Assembly (NCBI GenBank): GCA_002450755.1
Contig: DKAI01000208.1
Location: forward strand, 1 to 5,931
DNA from: Deltaproteobacteria bacterium UBA6930
Lineage (GTDB): Bacteria > Myxococcota_A > UBA9160 > UBA6930
Direction of reading: 5' to 3'
Length of the DNA stretch: 5,931 nt
Position 1 is the first letter of the stretch, and each line of letters opens with the position of its first letter. The position numbers and the translations under genes were made by a program. The notes below the pieces were generated by a model. The model saw only the letters and a program-made list of their open reading frames with translations, had not been told where the DNA came from and made no database searches. This document shows positions 1 to 5,931 of this stretch, piece by piece.

Positions 1-136
1 AGGAGATGTAACTTCGATCTGAAGCGAGAGCTAACCCTAGTAAGCCGCGCTCAGCGGCGAGATAAAGGGCGAATGAGATTACCCCCAAAATGACCAGCGC
101 GCGAAAGTTCAAGTTTGACAGATTTTGATTTTGCAA
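1..136 (-). CDS. Possible N-terminus of a membrane protein, runs off the left edge
   Basis: A minus-strand frame is open from about 216 to the window edge. From a TTG at 134-136 it would encode 45 residues. A polar start (MQNQNLSNLNFR) is followed by a hydrophobic stretch of about 27 residues including VILGVISFALYLAA and LLGLALA, then SDRSYIS at the edge. This reads like a first membrane segment near the N-terminus of an inner-membrane protein. A short N-terminal helix followed by a DRSYI-type loop is vaguely reminiscent of MotA/TolQ/ExbB-like proteins, but that is only an impression. No Shine-Dalgarno sequence precedes the TTG, and the only nearby ATG (208-210) is in another frame and meets TAA after five codons. 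The frame lies 84 bases downstream of msrA on the same strand, so it could be the third gene of that unit. A competing plus-strand frame (1-93) encodes only a charged tail with no recognisable features. Confidence 0.3.
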   Translation of the reverse strand, partial: MQNQNLSNLNFRALVILGVISFALYLAAERGLLGLALASDRSYIS

Positions 137-220
137 GATTGTCAGTCTAGGGCTGGCGGTGGCTTGGATGCAAGCGATTCGAAGAAGAGAGTTTAAAAAA
201 TGGACCCCATGATTTTATTC

Positions 221-835
221 TCAAGGTAAAAAGGAATCCCAGATTTGACGCAGCCTCGTGTCTCGACCACATCTCGCCCTGTAATATCGATAGCGAATAG
301 GGTTCTTAAGGTAGTAGTCTTGGTGGTAGTCTTCGGCCGGGTAAAAATCTTTTAAGGGCTCGATTTCTGTAACGATTGGCATGTTGAAATGGTCGGATGC
401 CTCTAACTTTTCTCGCGATTTGACCGCGATTTCCAGCTGAGTGGAGTCATGAGCGTAAATTGCGCTGCGGTATTGACTCCCTCGGTCGCAAAATTGTTGG
501 TCCGCAGTAAACGGATCGATGTTTTTCCAAAAAATTTCCAATAACTCCTCGAAGTGAATTTCTTGAGGATCGTATTCCACTTGCACCACTTCGGTATGCC
601 CCGTTTTTCCTGACGAAACCTGATCGTAGGTAGGCGAGGTCTCGATACCACCTGAGTAACCGGAAATAGTAGAGATCACACCGGTTAATTTGTCGAAAGG
701 AGGTTCCATACACCAGAAGCAGCCTCCTCCAAAAGTCGCCTTGGCGGTGTTTTCCGCGGAATGAGAAAGAGTACCGATGGTCACTATCGCGGCTGAGACT
801 ACAATGAAAAGGATGGACTTCGAGCGGTTATTCAT
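221..835 (-). CDS. msrA: Exported peptide methionine (S)-S-oxide reductase MsrA
   Basis: MsrA reduces the S-epimer of methionine sulfoxide, free or in proteins, back to methionine. The 204-residue product has a positively charged start (NNRSK), a hydrophobic segment at about 8-23 and a likely signal-peptidase site near 26-27 (SHSA/E), so the enzyme should act in the periplasm or as a lipid-free secreted protein. The mature part has the full family pattern: GGGCFWCMEPPF with catalytic Cys39, GYSGG (59-63), the GHTEVVQVEYDP region (79-90), FCDRGSQYRSAIY (115-127) and YHQDYYLKNP. A C-terminal ARCGRD (187-192) supplies Cys189 as the probable resolving cysteine. The ATG at 835 overlaps the msrB stop as ATGA (832-835), with a weak AGAGGTAGG element upstream inside msrB, so translational coupling is expected. 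No intrinsic terminator is evident after the stop. Confidence 0.96.
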   Translation of the reverse strand: MNNRSKSILFIVVSAAIVTIGTLSHSAENTAKATFGGGCFWCMEPPFDKLTGVISTISGYSGGIETSPTYDQVSSGKTGHTEVVQVEYDPQEIHFEELLEIFWKNIDPFTADQQFCDRGSQYRSAIYAHDSTQLEIAVKSREKLEASDHFNMPIVTEIEPLKDFYPAEDYHQDYYLKNPIRYRYYRARCGRDTRLRQIWDSFLP

Positions 836-1341
836 TCGCCTACCTCTGGCATGGGTGCACCCTGGGGCACAAACTGGAGCGCTGCACCGTTATTGCACCA
901 ACGTCTTCCCGAGGGTTTTGGGCCGTCGTCGAATACGTGACCTTGGTGGCCACCGCAGCGGGTACAGTGGTATTCAGTACGGACCATCCACAATGTTCGG
1001 TCTACTTTGGTTTTTACACTGCCGACGATTGGGTCAGTGAAGCTAGGCCAGCCCGTTCCGCTCTCATATTTCGTAGAGGACGAAAACAGGGGAGTTTTAC
1101 AAGCCTTGCAAATGAACGTACCGTCGCGAGCTTCGCCGTTTAGGGGGCTGGAAAAAGCTCGTTCTGTGGCTTCTTCGAAAAGCACTGAGAAAGAGGTATC
1201 ACCCAGGAGAGCCAGCCACTCTTCACGCGTTTTCCCAAGGGGGAAACTGTTCTCTTGGGCTTTCCCGAGTGCCGAATCGAAGATGATCGTGGTCGGAAGC
1301 GCGGCTGCAAAAATGCTGATCAGAAACTGTCTTCTCTGCAT
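832..1341 (-). CDS. msrB: Exported peptide methionine (R)-S-oxide reductase MsrB
   Basis: MsrB reduces the R-epimer of methionine sulfoxide and complements MsrA. From the ATG at 1341 the product has 169 residues and begins MQRRQFLISIFAAALP, a twin-arginine-type motif (RRQFL) plus hydrophobic core. A cleavage site near GKA/Q (28) suggests Tat-dependent, or at least signal-peptide, export. The catalytic domain follows: WLALL (42-46), zinc-binding CKAC (78-81) and CTRC (126-129), SGTGWPSF (94-101), GHVFDDGPKPSG (134-145) and RRWCNNGAALQF with catalytic Cys149. Position 96 is Thr where E. coli MsrB has its GCGWPSF cysteine. The only cysteines are the four zinc ligands and Cys149, so no resolving cysteine is visible. 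The start at 1341 is preferred over an upstream in-frame TTG at 1443 because it gives the export signal directly and has a strong RBS. The stop overlaps the msrA start by four bases. Confidence 0.96.
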   Translation of the reverse strand: MQRRQFLISIFAAALPTTIIFDSALGKAQENSFPLGKTREEWLALLGDTSFSVLFEEATERAFSSPLNGEARDGTFICKACKTPLFSSSTKYESGTGWPSFTDPIVGSVKTKVDRTLWMVRTEYHCTRCGGHQGHVFDDGPKPSGRRWCNNGAALQFVPQGAPMPEVGE

Positions 1342-1347
1342 TTGTTT

Positions 1348-1354
1348 CCCCCTT
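1348..1354 (-). promoter_or_regulatory. Shine-Dalgarno sequence of msrB
   Basis: On the minus strand AAGGGGG lies six bases before the ATG at 1341. This purine-rich block fixes the start that yields the twin-arginine signal peptide and argues against the longer reading from 1443. Confidence 0.7.
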
Positions 1355-1362
1355 ACAAACGA

Positions 1363-1390
1363 AGAATACGACAAGTATTTCTTGTGTGAA
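1363..1390 (-). promoter_or_regulatory. Candidate sigma70-type promoter of msrBA
   Basis: Reading the minus strand, TTCACA (plus 1385-1390, five of six matches to TTGACA) is followed after 16 bases by TATTCT (plus 1363-1368, four of six matches to TATAAT). Transcription would begin around 1355-1357, leaving a very short leader just long enough to contain the msrB Shine-Dalgarno sequence. The call rests on consensus matching by eye only. A second -10-like hexamer, TATACT (plus 1427-1432), has no good -35 partner. Confidence 0.4.
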
Positions 1391-1431
1391 CCCTCTGGGT
1401 CCCGTGGGGATAACGGGGTCACTTTAAGTAT

Positions 1432-1445
1432 ATTTGATACCAAAT
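1432..1445. promoter_or_regulatory. Near-palindrome in the divergent intergenic region, possible operator
   Basis: ATTTGATACCAAAT is a 14-base inverted repeat in which six of seven base pairs are symmetric (ATTTG/CAAAT arms around an ATAC centre). It sits upstream of the msrB promoter candidate and 67 bases before the proposed start of the plus-strand SDR gene, where a regulator of either unit could bind. Its TGGTA-TACCA-like core is loosely similar to sites of GntR-family regulators, but no regulator gene is in the window and a chance match is possible in AT-rich DNA. Confidence 0.3.
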
Positions 1446-1495
1446 CGCCACCTTTGAACTATTGTGCCGGCCACGGACTTCGATGAGTTTTAACG

Positions 1496-1501
1496 AAGGA
1501 G
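1496..1501 (+). promoter_or_regulatory. Probable Shine-Dalgarno sequence of the SDR gene
   Basis: AAGGAG lies 11 bases before the GTG at 1513, a slightly long but usable spacing. The upstream in-frame ATG (1483) and TTG (1462) have no such sequence before them, so this element decides for the GTG start. Confidence 0.55.
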
Positions 1502-1512
1502 ATCGTAAGAGA

Positions 1513-2625
1513 GTGAAAATTTTAGTAATCGGTGGAACCGGACCAACAGGGCCTGCAATAGTCAATGGTTTAGTCTCCCGTGGCCACGACGTCACAATTT
1601 TACATTCGGGAAAGCACGAGCTGGATACCCTTCCGGACTTGTCTGTCGTACCGCATATACACGCAAATGCTTTTGATGAAGACTCATTTAAGGAGGCCAT
1701 TTCAGGGCAGGAGTACGATGTCGTATTTGCCATGTATGGGAGACTCCGGTCAATTTCCAAGATTCTGGAGGGCCGTACTGACCATCTCATTTCTATTGGA
1801 GGTGTGCCTGTGTATGCCGGGTTCAGTGATCCTGAACAGGATGTTTGGCCTCGAGGGGTTCGTGTTCCCGCGCGCGAAAATTCACGGTTGGCTGGTGTTG
1901 AGGCCGCGATAAAAATTCGAAAAATATGCGAGACGGAAGAGACAGTATTTCAGTACCACCCCACCGCTACTCATCTTCGGTATCCGTACATATACGGTCC
2001 AAATCAAATTCTTCCTATGGAATGGTCATTAGTAAGACGAGCCCTGGACGGACGTAGGCACCTGATTTTGGCAGATGGCGGGCTATCGATTACGACTTCG
2101 GCATTTGCTGGAAATGCAGCCCATTCGGTGCTTCTTTGTTTGGACCATGCTGATTCAAGTCGGGGGGAAATCTTTAATGTTGGTGACGATAGGCAACTGG
2201 ATGTCTATATGACTGCGCAGGTAGTTGCGGAGGAGCTGGGTCACGAATGGGAAATCCTGAGTTTTCCACACGAACTGGCCCGTCCAGGTTATCCGTTGTT
2301 GCAGCATCATTCTCCAAGCCATCGTTTGTCGGACACTTCAAAGATTAGAGAACGATTAAATTATCGAGATTTGTTTGATCCCGTGGTTTCTCTTCGAGAA
2401 ACCGTTCGCTGGCAAAAGGACAATTTGGTAGGCAACAGCGATTCAATTGAAAAGATTTTGCAAGATCCTTTTGACTATAGAGCTGAAGACGAACTGATCG
2501 ATCTTTACCGAAAATTCGCAACATCCTGTCAGGGTGTGAGATTTGACTCGGAGCCGGGCTTCGGTTTTGGGTACTACGGTCCAAGGGAAAATCCAGGTGG
2601 AGCGCGGGGAAGTTATCGTGATTAG
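1513..2625 (+). CDS. Atypical NAD(P)-binding SDR / NAD-dependent epimerase-dehydratase family protein
   Basis: A cytoplasmic Rossmann-fold protein of 370 residues from the GTG at 1513. It begins MKILVIGGTGPTGP, the glycine-rich nucleotide-binding loop (Gly7, Gly10, Gly13) right at the N-terminus as in this family, which supports the start. Further family features are GHDVTILHSG (25-33), ISIGGVPVYAG (94-103, the place of the usual catalytic Ser), LRYPYIYGPNQILP (155-168), RRALDGRRHLILADGG (175-190), FNVGDD (221-226), LGHEWEI (242-248) and DTSKIRERLNYRD (274-286). The tyrosine and lysine of the YxxxK motif are not evident: the matching stretch reads about RENSRLAGVE (121-130). The activity may therefore not be a classical epimerase or dehydrogenase, and the substrate is unknown. 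The long C-terminal tail ending GARGSYRD overlaps the hyuA start by eight bases, so it heads the hyuAB operon and may act on the same metabolite. No clear promoter was found upstream. Confidence 0.88.
   Translation: MKILVIGGTGPTGPAIVNGLVSRGHDVTILHSGKHELDTLPDLSVVPHIHANAFDEDSFKEAISGQEYDVVFAMYGRLRSISKILEGRTDHLISIGGVPVYAGFSDPEQDVWPRGVRVPARENSRLAGVEAAIKIRKICETEETVFQYHPTATHLRYPYIYGPNQILPMEWSLVRRALDGRRHLILADGGLSITTSAFAGNAAHSVLLCLDHADSSRGEIFNVGDDRQLDVYMTAQVVAEELGHEWEILSFPHELARPGYPLLQHHSPSHRLSDTSKIRERLNYRDLFDPVVSLRETVRWQKDNLVGNSDSIEKILQDPFDYRAEDELIDLYRKFATSCQGVRFDSEPGFGFGYYGPRENPGGARGSYRD
2584..2610 (+). promoter_or_regulatory. Two alternative Shine-Dalgarno sequences that decide the hyuA start
   Basis: AAGGGA at about 2583-2588 lies eight bases before a GTG at 2597, and GGGGA at 2606-2610 lies seven bases before a GTG at 2618. 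Both GTG codons are in the hyuA frame and both fall inside the end of the SDR gene. The downstream start gives MIRAGTDIGGTFTD, closer to usual HyuA N-termini, and is used here. The upstream one would add seven residues. Confidence 0.45.
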
Positions 2626-4654
2626 AGCGGGTACCGACATAGGGGGAACGTTTACAGATGTCATTGTTTTTGATCCTAAGACGAGTCAAATCCGTCTTGC
2701 TAAAGTTCTCAGCTCTTCTGAACTTGAACGAGCTGTTCTCGATGGAATTCAAAAGACTGGGGTGAGTCTCGATAAGATTGAAACTTTAGTTCATGGCACG
2801 ACAGTCGTGATCAACACGCTGTTGGAGAGAACGGGAGCGCGGACCGCTCTTGTAACTACTGAGGGATTTCGCGATGTGTATGAGATCGGACGGATCAATC
2901 GACCGGATTCCTTCAATTTGTTCTTTAAGAAACATCAACCTTTAGTTCCAAGATCCCTGCGCTTTGAAGTGACAGAGAGAGTTTTGCCAGAGGGAGAACT
3001 TGAGCCGCTCGATTTAGAATCCGTTGAAGAAGTGGTGAAATGCTTAAACGCTGAGGAAGTCGAATCGGTAGCTATCCTCTTGCTCCACTCTTATGTGGAT
3101 CCACAACATGAGCAGCAGCTTTCTTCAATTCTAACTCGACGACTCCCGAATTGTTTTGTAACGGCGTCTCACGAGTTGACGAGGGAATATCGTGAATTTG
3201 AAAGGACTTCCACTGTAGCGTCTAATGCCTACGTAGGTCCTCGAGTTACCGAATACGTGGGCAACCTGGATTCTCAACTAGACGATCAAAACTTCAAAGG
3301 CCATTTTTATCTGATGCAGTCGAATGGGGGATTGGTTGGCTCTGAAGAAGCTCGGCGAAATTGCATCTCATTGGTCGAATCTGGTCCTGCGGGCGGTGTG
3401 ATTGGCTCTCAAGCCGTTTTGAACGATGCTGGGCTTAAGTCAGGAGTGGCGTTTGATATGGGAGGAACCACCGCCAAGGCAGGGGTCATCGAAGATGGAG
3501 TGCCGAGGATCGCGCACCAGTATTTCGCTGGTTCTTATGGAACTGGACACCCCATTCTTTCTGCCGTCATGGATATTCATGAAGTTGGGACAGGAGGAGG
3601 AAGTGTTGCTTTCGCAACAGATTTAGGAGAACTCAGGGTTGGGCCTAGAAGTGCAGGAGCCTCACCGGGCCCCGCCGCATATGGTCTCGGCGGAATAAGA
3701 GCAACGGTTACAGACGCGAATGTAGTACTCGGTCGTCTCTCTCACCATCTGCCGTTAGCCGGAGGACTTGAACTTAATCTTGAAGCTGCGCAAAAAGCTA
3801 TATCTAGCGACGTGGCTATGCCATTAGGTATTAGTGTGGAGGAGGCGGCGGAAGGCATAGTCCGAGTGGCTAATACCTCGATGGCCTATGCGATTAGTGC
3901 CGTAACCGTTGAACGAGGCCTCAATCCTGCTGAGTTCTCGTTAGTCGCTTATGGAGGAGCCGGGCCACTTCACGCAACGCAGCTTGCGCGAGAGTTAGGT
4001 ATGGGATCAGTACTGATTCCTCCTAACTCAGGGGTCTTTAGTGCTTACGGGATGCTATTTGCTGATCCAAAAGGCTACTCGTCGTTGACACGGATTTTGC
4101 CTTTGGTTGTCGACTCATTTCCAGTAGTAAAAGATGCGTTTAAGGAGATGATTATCGAGTCAGCCGGACGAATTGGCTGCGTGGAAAGCGAGGTTGATAG
4201 TGTGGAATTCTTTGCTGACATGCGATACGTGGGACAAGAACATGCGGTGACAGTACCTGTCGCTTTTGAGCATATTGAGAATTCGAGCGTAGATACAGTT
4301 AAAAGTACTTTCGATTCTGTTCATGAGCAGATCTATTCTCATAGCGCTGAGGAAGAACCCGCGGAAATTGTGACACTCAGGGTCGTTTCTACAAAAGCTT
4401 CCCGCAAGCCAGAGTTTTCACCTCTACCCAAACGAAGTAATCCGTTGTCACCGAAATCTTATGGTGATGTTTACTTCAGGGACGGATTCACCCAGGAAGT
4501 TCCCTTTTTTGATCGCAAAGACCTTTGTCCTGAAGACCTTGTGAATGGACCGTGTGTAATAAGTGAAACGACGACTTCGACGGTTCTCTTTGAAAATGAT
4601 GATTGTTTAGTCCACCCAAATGGACATCTCATGATTACAGTCTCGGGGGTTTAA
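2618..4654 (+). CDS. hyuA: Hydantoinase/5-oxoprolinase family ATPase subunit (HyuA-like)
   Basis: The product has 678 residues, the usual HyuA length. The family includes N-methylhydantoinase A, 5-oxoprolinase, caprolactamase alpha subunit and acetone/acetophenone carboxylase subunits, which use ATP to activate a lactam, hydantoin or ketone substrate together with a HyuB partner. The N-terminal actin-like half starts with the phosphate loop GTDIGGTFTDVIVFD (5-19), followed by VHGTTVVINTLLER (58-71) and TTEGFRDVYEIGR (80-92). The central domain has MQSNGG (233-238), ESGPAGGVIGS (254-264), FDMGGTTAKAG (279-289), EVGTGGGS (322-329), a VGPRSAGASPGPAAYG block (341-356), TDANVVLGRL (365-374) and YGGAGPLHA (445-453). 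The C-terminal domain has RYVGQEHAVTVP (536-547). The 341-356 block usually reads GADPGPxCYG; here Ser349 replaces Asp and Ala354 replaces the frequent Cys. It overlaps the SDR gene by eight bases and abuts hyuB. The exact substrate cannot be assigned. Confidence 0.93.
   Translation: MIRAGTDIGGTFTDVIVFDPKTSQIRLAKVLSSSELERAVLDGIQKTGVSLDKIETLVHGTTVVINTLLERTGARTALVTTEGFRDVYEIGRINRPDSFNLFFKKHQPLVPRSLRFEVTERVLPEGELEPLDLESVEEVVKCLNAEEVESVAILLLHSYVDPQHEQQLSSILTRRLPNCFVTASHELTREYREFERTSTVASNAYVGPRVTEYVGNLDSQLDDQNFKGHFYLMQSNGGLVGSEEARRNCISLVESGPAGGVIGSQAVLNDAGLKSGVAFDMGGTTAKAGVIEDGVPRIAHQYFAGSYGTGHPILSAVMDIHEVGTGGGSVAFATDLGELRVGPRSAGASPGPAAYGLGGIRATVTDANVVLGRLSHHLPLAGGLELNLEAAQKAISSDVAMPLGISVEEAAEGIVRVANTSMAYAISAVTVERGLNPAEFSLVAYGGAGPLHATQLARELGMGSVLIPPNSGVFSAYGMLFADPKGYSSLTRILPLVVDSFPVVKDAFKEMIIESAGRIGCVESEVDSVEFFADMRYVGQEHAVTVPVAFEHIENSSVDTVKSTFDSVHEQIYSHSAEEEPAEIVTLRVVSTKASRKPEFSPLPKRSNPLSPKSYGDVYFRDGFTQEVPFFDRKDLCPEDLVNGPCVISETTTSTVLFENDDCLVHPNGHLMITVSGV
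4645..4649 (+). promoter_or_regulatory. Shine-Dalgarno-like G run before hyuB
   Basis: GGGGG inside the last codons of hyuA lies five bases before the hyuB ATG at 4655. It has no AGGA core, so hyuB translation probably relies partly on ribosomes ending at the directly adjacent hyuA TAA. Confidence 0.4.
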
Positions 4655-5931
4655 ATGTCTAACCAACGGTTCAAAGTGAATGCTGTCGATGCAGAAATCT
4701 TACGGCATGGATTCATCTCGGTAACAGAAGAGATGAAAATAAATTTGATGCGTACCGCGTATAACATGATTATTTACGAGGCACTTGATTTTACAGTAGG
4801 TCTATTTGATAGAGAGGGACAGACAGTTTCTATTGGTCTAGGACTCCCGATGTTTATCCGTGGAATGAGCGAAACGATCAAAACTACAATTTCAGAAATC
4901 CCTCACGAAGAGATGAAGCCAGGTGACATTTACATAACTAATGATGCCTATACGACAGGCAGTCACCTGAATCACATTGTTCTCACGCTTCCATTATTCG
5001 AGGAGAATGAAGTGGTCGGGTTTACCGCAACCATGGCCCATTGGATGGACATCGGTGGGCAACTTAACGGAATTACGAGAGACATTTTCTCCGAAGGACT
5101 TCAGGTTCCTGTTCTGAAGTTATTTGATCAAGGTAAACAGGATGAGACTTTGATAAAAATCATTCGCCAAAATGTTCGTAATCCTGATTTAGCAATGGGT
5201 GATCTTCGAGCACAGATCGCAGCGGTAAGAACTGGAGAGAAGAGATTTAATAGCCTTCTTGAACGCTATGGCCGTGAAAAAATTAGTGGTTCAATGAGCT
5301 TTATAATGGAACGTAGTGCGGAGCGAGCGCGTGCCGCGGTTATAGAAATACCTGACGGATTTTACGAAGCGGAATGTTTCATGGATGGCGATGGAGTGGT
5401 TGATGAACCGATACCAATCCATGTTGGTGTGACTGTAGATGGAGATGAGATGACCGTGGACATGAGTGGCATCTCTCCACAAGTTGAAGGCTTCTATAAT
5501 TCAGGGAGAACCGCAGGTCTTTCTGCGGCTCAGGTAGCCTTCACTTGTTTGATAGATCCCATCGGCAGGCCAATTAACGATGGGACGTATGAGCCATTAA
5601 AAGTTCTATTACCTGACAAACGAGTGGTTAGCGCCGTTAAACCGGCAGCTATGCGTTGGTGGATGACCATACCGATGACAGTCGTTGACACCATTTTTAA
5701 AGCACTTGCTCCCGCGATCCCGAAACGTGTACCGGCGGGTCATCACGCGGATCTGGCTGTGGTCGATATGAACGGTATACACCCGGAAACAGGATCTTTC
5801 TACCGTTGCGCCGGGGGCCTCATTGGTGGAGGGTGGGGAGCCAAGTGGAATGAAGATGGAATGAATTCAACGATCTGCATTAACGATGGAGATACCCATA
5901 ACGCTCCTATAGAAGCTACGGAGGCCAAGTT
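4655..5931 (+). CDS. hyuB: Hydantoinase B/oxoprolinase family subunit (HyuB-like), 3' end missing
   Basis: The frame is open from the ATG at 4655 to the window edge, giving 425 codons of a protein normally about 520-580 residues long, so the C-terminal fifth or more is missing. HyuB is the partner that, with HyuA, completes the ATP-dependent hydrolase or carboxylase and carries the hydrolytic or substrate-transforming site. Visible family features are the start VDAEILRHGF (11-20), MRTAYNMIIYEALDFTVGLFD (32-52), GDIYITNDAYTTGSHLNHIV (90-109, usual form TNDPYxGGTHLxD), AHWMDIGG (128-135, usual AHHxDIGG), IFSEGLQVPVLKL, NVRNPDLAMGDLRAQIAA, MDGDG, YNSGRT, PAGHHAD and CAGGLIGGGWGA. The last visible part, GDTHNAPIEATEAK, is the typical GDTxNxPxExxE segment. 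There is no gap after the hyuA stop, so the two are translated as a pair. The sequence runs on cleanly to the edge with no sign of frameshift. Confidence 0.93.
   Translation, partial: MSNQRFKVNAVDAEILRHGFISVTEEMKINLMRTAYNMIIYEALDFTVGLFDREGQTVSIGLGLPMFIRGMSETIKTTISEIPHEEMKPGDIYITNDAYTTGSHLNHIVLTLPLFEENEVVGFTATMAHWMDIGGQLNGITRDIFSEGLQVPVLKLFDQGKQDETLIKIIRQNVRNPDLAMGDLRAQIAAVRTGEKRFNSLLERYGREKISGSMSFIMERSAERARAAVIEIPDGFYEAECFMDGDGVVDEPIPIHVGVTVDGDEMTVDMSGISPQVEGFYNSGRTAGLSAAQVAFTCLIDPIGRPINDGTYEPLKVLLPDKRVVSAVKPAAMRWWMTIPMTVVDTIFKALAPAIPKRVPAGHHADLAVVDMNGIHPETGSFYRCAGGLIGGGWGAKWNEDGMNSTICINDGDTHNAPIEATEAK

Noticed and set aside
44..58. Small hairpin GCCGC-gctca-GCGGC
   Set aside because: The stem is only five base pairs with no T run, and it lies inside the candidate membrane-protein frame, so it is not a credible terminator.
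1397..1420. Direct repeat of GGGTC and G-rich stretch upstream of msrB
   Set aside because: The repeat units are five bases long and likely to occur by chance; no regulator with such a site can be named.
1342..1443. Extension of msrB upstream to a TTG at 1443
   Set aside because: It would bury the twin-arginine signal peptide internally and ignore the strong AAGGGGG before the ATG at 1341.
1007..1486. Plus-strand open frame of 159 codons opposite msrB
   Set aside because: It lies antisense to a clearly conserved MsrB and to its promoter region, and its translation has no recognisable domain or RBS. It is a shadow frame.
2543..2617. Extension of hyuA upstream to a TTG at 2543
   Set aside because: It would overlap the SDR gene by about 80 bases, has no Shine-Dalgarno sequence, and adds residues not expected before the GTDIGGTFTD loop.
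2345..2752. Minus-strand open frame of 135 codons across the SDR/hyuA junction
   Set aside because: It is antisense to two conserved coding regions, its translation is low-complexity and charged, and it shows no family motif.

Overview
The window looks like ordinary chromosomal DNA from a Gram-negative bacterium. Both methionine sulfoxide reductases carry N-terminal export signals, one with a twin-arginine motif, which implies a periplasm. The mid-range GC, tight gene packing with ATGA and stop/start junctions, and a hydantoinase-type operon fit an environmental, perhaps marine, proteobacterium. That placement is an impression; the window holds no rRNA or other phylogenetic marker.

Left part, minus strand: exported MsrB (start 1341) is followed by exported MsrA with a 4-base ATGA overlap, so the two are almost certainly co-transcribed and translationally coupled. 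Together they would repair both stereoisomers of methionine sulfoxide in periplasmic proteins. A plausible sigma70-type promoter lies just upstream of msrB. Beyond msrA, the left edge contains an open minus-strand frame with a strongly hydrophobic stretch. It may be the start of a membrane protein that runs off the window, but its start is unclear.

Middle: a divergent intergenic region of about 170 bases (1342-1512) separates the two transcription units. It holds the msrB promoter candidate and a 14-base near-palindrome that could be an operator.

Right part, plus strand: an atypical NAD(P)-binding SDR/epimerase-like protein, a HyuA-type hydantoinase/5-oxoprolinase ATPase subunit, and the first 425 codons of its HyuB partner. 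They are joined by an 8-base overlap and then a zero-base gap, the signature of a polycistronic operon. HyuA and HyuB are expected to form an ATP-dependent lactam/hydantoin-opening or carboxylase-type enzyme. The substrate cannot be read from the sequence. The SDR may act on the same compound before or after ring opening or carboxylation, which is inference.

There are no mobile elements, CRISPR arrays, RNA genes or obvious horizontal-transfer scars. The most interesting point is the tightly coupled SDR-hyuA-hyuB operon of unknown substrate. A second is an exported MsrB that lacks a visible resolving cysteine.
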